Positions 37,685-38,748 of a stretch of 38,748 bases of DNA are shown here, piece after piece. The stretch is from Gammaproteobacteria bacterium (GTDB taxonomy: Bacteria > Pseudomonadota > Gammaproteobacteria > Natronospirales > REEB76). The translations under genes were made by a program, and so were the position numbers. Within the stretch, counting starts at the first letter, position 1. Every line of letters starts with the position of its first letter. The stretch lies in contig DAHUYB010000041.1 in the NCBI GenBank assembly GCA_027315405.1, positions 1 through 38,748 on the forward strand, in the 5' to 3' direction. A model generated the notes under the pieces. It saw nothing but the letters and a program-made list of their open reading frames with translations, searched no databases and was not told the origin of the DNA.

Positions 37685-38568
37685 GCGCCGTCGCCCAAGC
37701 AGCCATTCATGAGGATCCACCTATGACCAAAAACCCAGCGGCGAACCACACTGTCGCCAATGAATTAACCCTTCCCGAGCCTGTCGCTCGTAGGCAGATC
37801 ACGGAAGCCCAGTGGCGCACACTCGCCAACAATCTGTACCCAGGGGCACGGTCTGAGTCGATTCTCATGGTGGTGGACTACTGTCGCGCGAGGAAGCTCG
37901 ACCCGCTCAAAAAACCATGCCACATCGTCCCGATGTCGATCAGGAACGGTAAAACAGGCGAGTACGAAATGCGGGATGTGGTGCTCCCTGGCATCTACGA
38001 GTACCGTACCACCGCACAGCGCACCGGTGAATACCTGGGACATTCATCTCCTACCTACGGGAATGAGATCGAGCACCTAAACGTCAGCGCACCGGCGTGG
38101 TGCGAACTCACCGTGTATCGCTGGAACGGGGCCGCAGGAACGCGTGTTGAATTTCCCGTGCGCGTATATTTCCGAGAAATTGCGGCCACTACCAAGGACC
38201 GCAAGACCGGAGAAGCCCGCATCAATGACCGCTGGACCAAAGCGCCGATCCAGATGCTCACTAAGTGTACCGAGGCCGCGGCGCTCCGCGAGGCATTCCC
38301 TGACGAGCTCGGCGGCGAACACACAGTTGACGAAATGGTTGGGCGTGAAATTGATGATCCAAGCGGTCCGGTAGGCAAGCCGGATGTCAGGATGCCGACA
38401 CCCAAGGTATTTCTTGAAGGTGAATTCACTGAAACAGCTCCCGGGCATCCAGTGGGGACAAACAACGCCACTGATACCGCCTATCACGATTTCATAGCAG
38501 AGATGGATAGAGCCGAACAAGCCAAAATTGAAAAAGAAAAAACCGAGAAGCCAGATGCTCAAAGTTGA
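37681..38568 (+). CDS. bet: Bet-like single-strand annealing recombinase (RecT/Redbeta superfamily)
   Basis: A 295-residue protein that anneals complementary single strands during phage recombination. ITEAQWRTLANNLYPGARSE, VVDYCRARKLDPLKKPCHIV, PGIYEYRTTAQRTGEYLG and KAPIQMLTKCTEAAALREAF, followed by PDELGGEHTVDEM, are the family's conserved steps. The last 55 residues are acidic and low-complexity. Start 37681 is chosen because it overlaps the upstream stop (ATGA). ATG 37723 with GAGG upstream is an alternative and would shorten it by 14 residues. The stop overlaps the tandem-repeat gene ATG by 14 bases, and the exonuclease follows that gene. Confidence 0.9.
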   Translation: MSAVAQAAIHEDPPMTKNPAANHTVANELTLPEPVARRQITEAQWRTLANNLYPGARSESILMVVDYCRARKLDPLKKPCHIVPMSIRNGKTGEYEMRDVVLPGIYEYRTTAQRTGEYLGHSSPTYGNEIEHLNVSAPAWCELTVYRWNGAAGTRVEFPVRVYFREIAATTKDRKTGEARINDRWTKAPIQMLTKCTEAAALREAFPDELGGEHTVDEMVGREIDDPSGPVGKPDVRMPTPKVFLEGEFTETAPGHPVGTNNATDTAYHDFIAEMDRAEQAKIEKEKTEKPDAQS

Positions 38569-38748
38569 GTTCAAGGACAAGCTGGCCGATTCCCAGCGCG
38601 ACTACCGCGCCAGGAACAAGGACAAGCTGGCCGATTACCAGCGCGACTACCGCGCCAAGAACAAGGACAAGGTGGCCGATTCCCAGCGCGACTACTACGC
38701 CAGGAACAAGGACAAGCTGGCCGATTACCAGCGCGACTACCGCGCCAG
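38555..38748 (+). CDS. Tandem-repeat, zinc-knuckle protein (5' part, continues at position 1)
   Basis: The ATG at 38555 overlaps the Bet stop by 14 bases. MLKVEF is followed by repeat units starting at 38573, 38618, 38663 and 38708. The frame runs off the window and joins the frame at position 2 after the 141-base overlap is merged, giving 144 residues in all. See the entry at 2-382 for the rest. The six-residue start is nearly the same as that of the exonuclease gene (15 of the first 18 bases identical), which suggests the repeats were inserted at, or copied beside, the old exonuclease start. Confidence 0.75.
   Translation, partial: MLKVEFKDKLADSQRDYRARNKDKLADYQRDYRAKNKDKVADSQRDYYARNKDKLADYQRDYRA
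38608..38748. repeat. Direct terminal repeat, right copy (same as 1-141)
   Basis: Identical to 1-141. One of the two copies should be removed to give the 38,607-bp circle. Confidence 0.9.

Overview
The window is a complete or nearly complete genome of a temperate, short-tailed (podovirus-type) phage. Its first 141 bases recur exactly as its last 141 bases, so it closes into a circle of 38,607 bp. One gene, a 45-bp tandem-repeat gene, runs across that junction. The virion genes have no tape measure and no tail sheath or tube. They follow the order terminase, portal, scaffold, capsid, adaptors, nozzle, GNAT-like core protein, ejection proteins and fibre, as in T7-like and BPP-1-like short-tailed phages. 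The early genes (Bet, PD-(D/E)XK exonuclease, NinB, O/P-type replication proteins, YdaS/Cro-type regulator) point to a proteobacterial host, probably beta or gamma. The host guess is inference.

Layout, taking the circle from the immunity region. (1) Immunity, 36408-37507: a leftward cro/YdaS-like gene and a rightward repressor gene with a small membrane 'moron' behind it. On each side lies a promoter with TTGACT, a 16-nt spacer and TATATT or TATACT, built from nearly the same 25-bp sequence. Both promoters place the predicted transcription start on or beside the ATG of the first gene, so both early messages look leaderless. (2) Rightward early operon, 37508-38607 and 1-3228: small Cys-rich protein, Bet annealase, tandem-repeat zinc-knuckle protein, exonuclease, coiled-coil protein, KTSC protein, excisionase-like protein, DUF4224-like protein and tyrosine integrase. 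It ends in a 330-bp attP-like region with four copies of TGTTAGGC. (3) Leftward operon, 36650 down to 3558. It begins with replication genes (O-like with an iteron-like origin inside it, P-like), an early SLT transglycosylase, and recombination genes (NinB, Ref-like HNH, DUF1064). Lysis genes (GH108 muramidase, lipoprotein, holin), accessory genes including a peptide deformylase, the morphogenesis genes, and finally the tail fibre and small accessory genes follow. Most junctions in the upstream half are ATGA-type stop/start overlaps.

Points of most interest: the 919-aa fibre ends in a complete-looking Hint (intein/hedgehog-type) self-splicing domain; the 2027-aa ejection protein carries a GGDEF-like domain and a separate HExxH metallopeptidase-like domain; the two early promoters are matched and apparently leaderless; a 45-bp coding repeat gene seems to have been inserted at the start of the exonuclease gene; a small gene near 3.9-4.0 kb has its frame broken at an A5/UGAC site; and the phage encodes a peptide deformylase with all three catalytic motifs.

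No tRNA, CRISPR array, insertion sequence, reverse transcriptase (diversity-generating element) or single-subunit RNA polymerase gene was seen. No N- or Q-like antiterminator was recognised.
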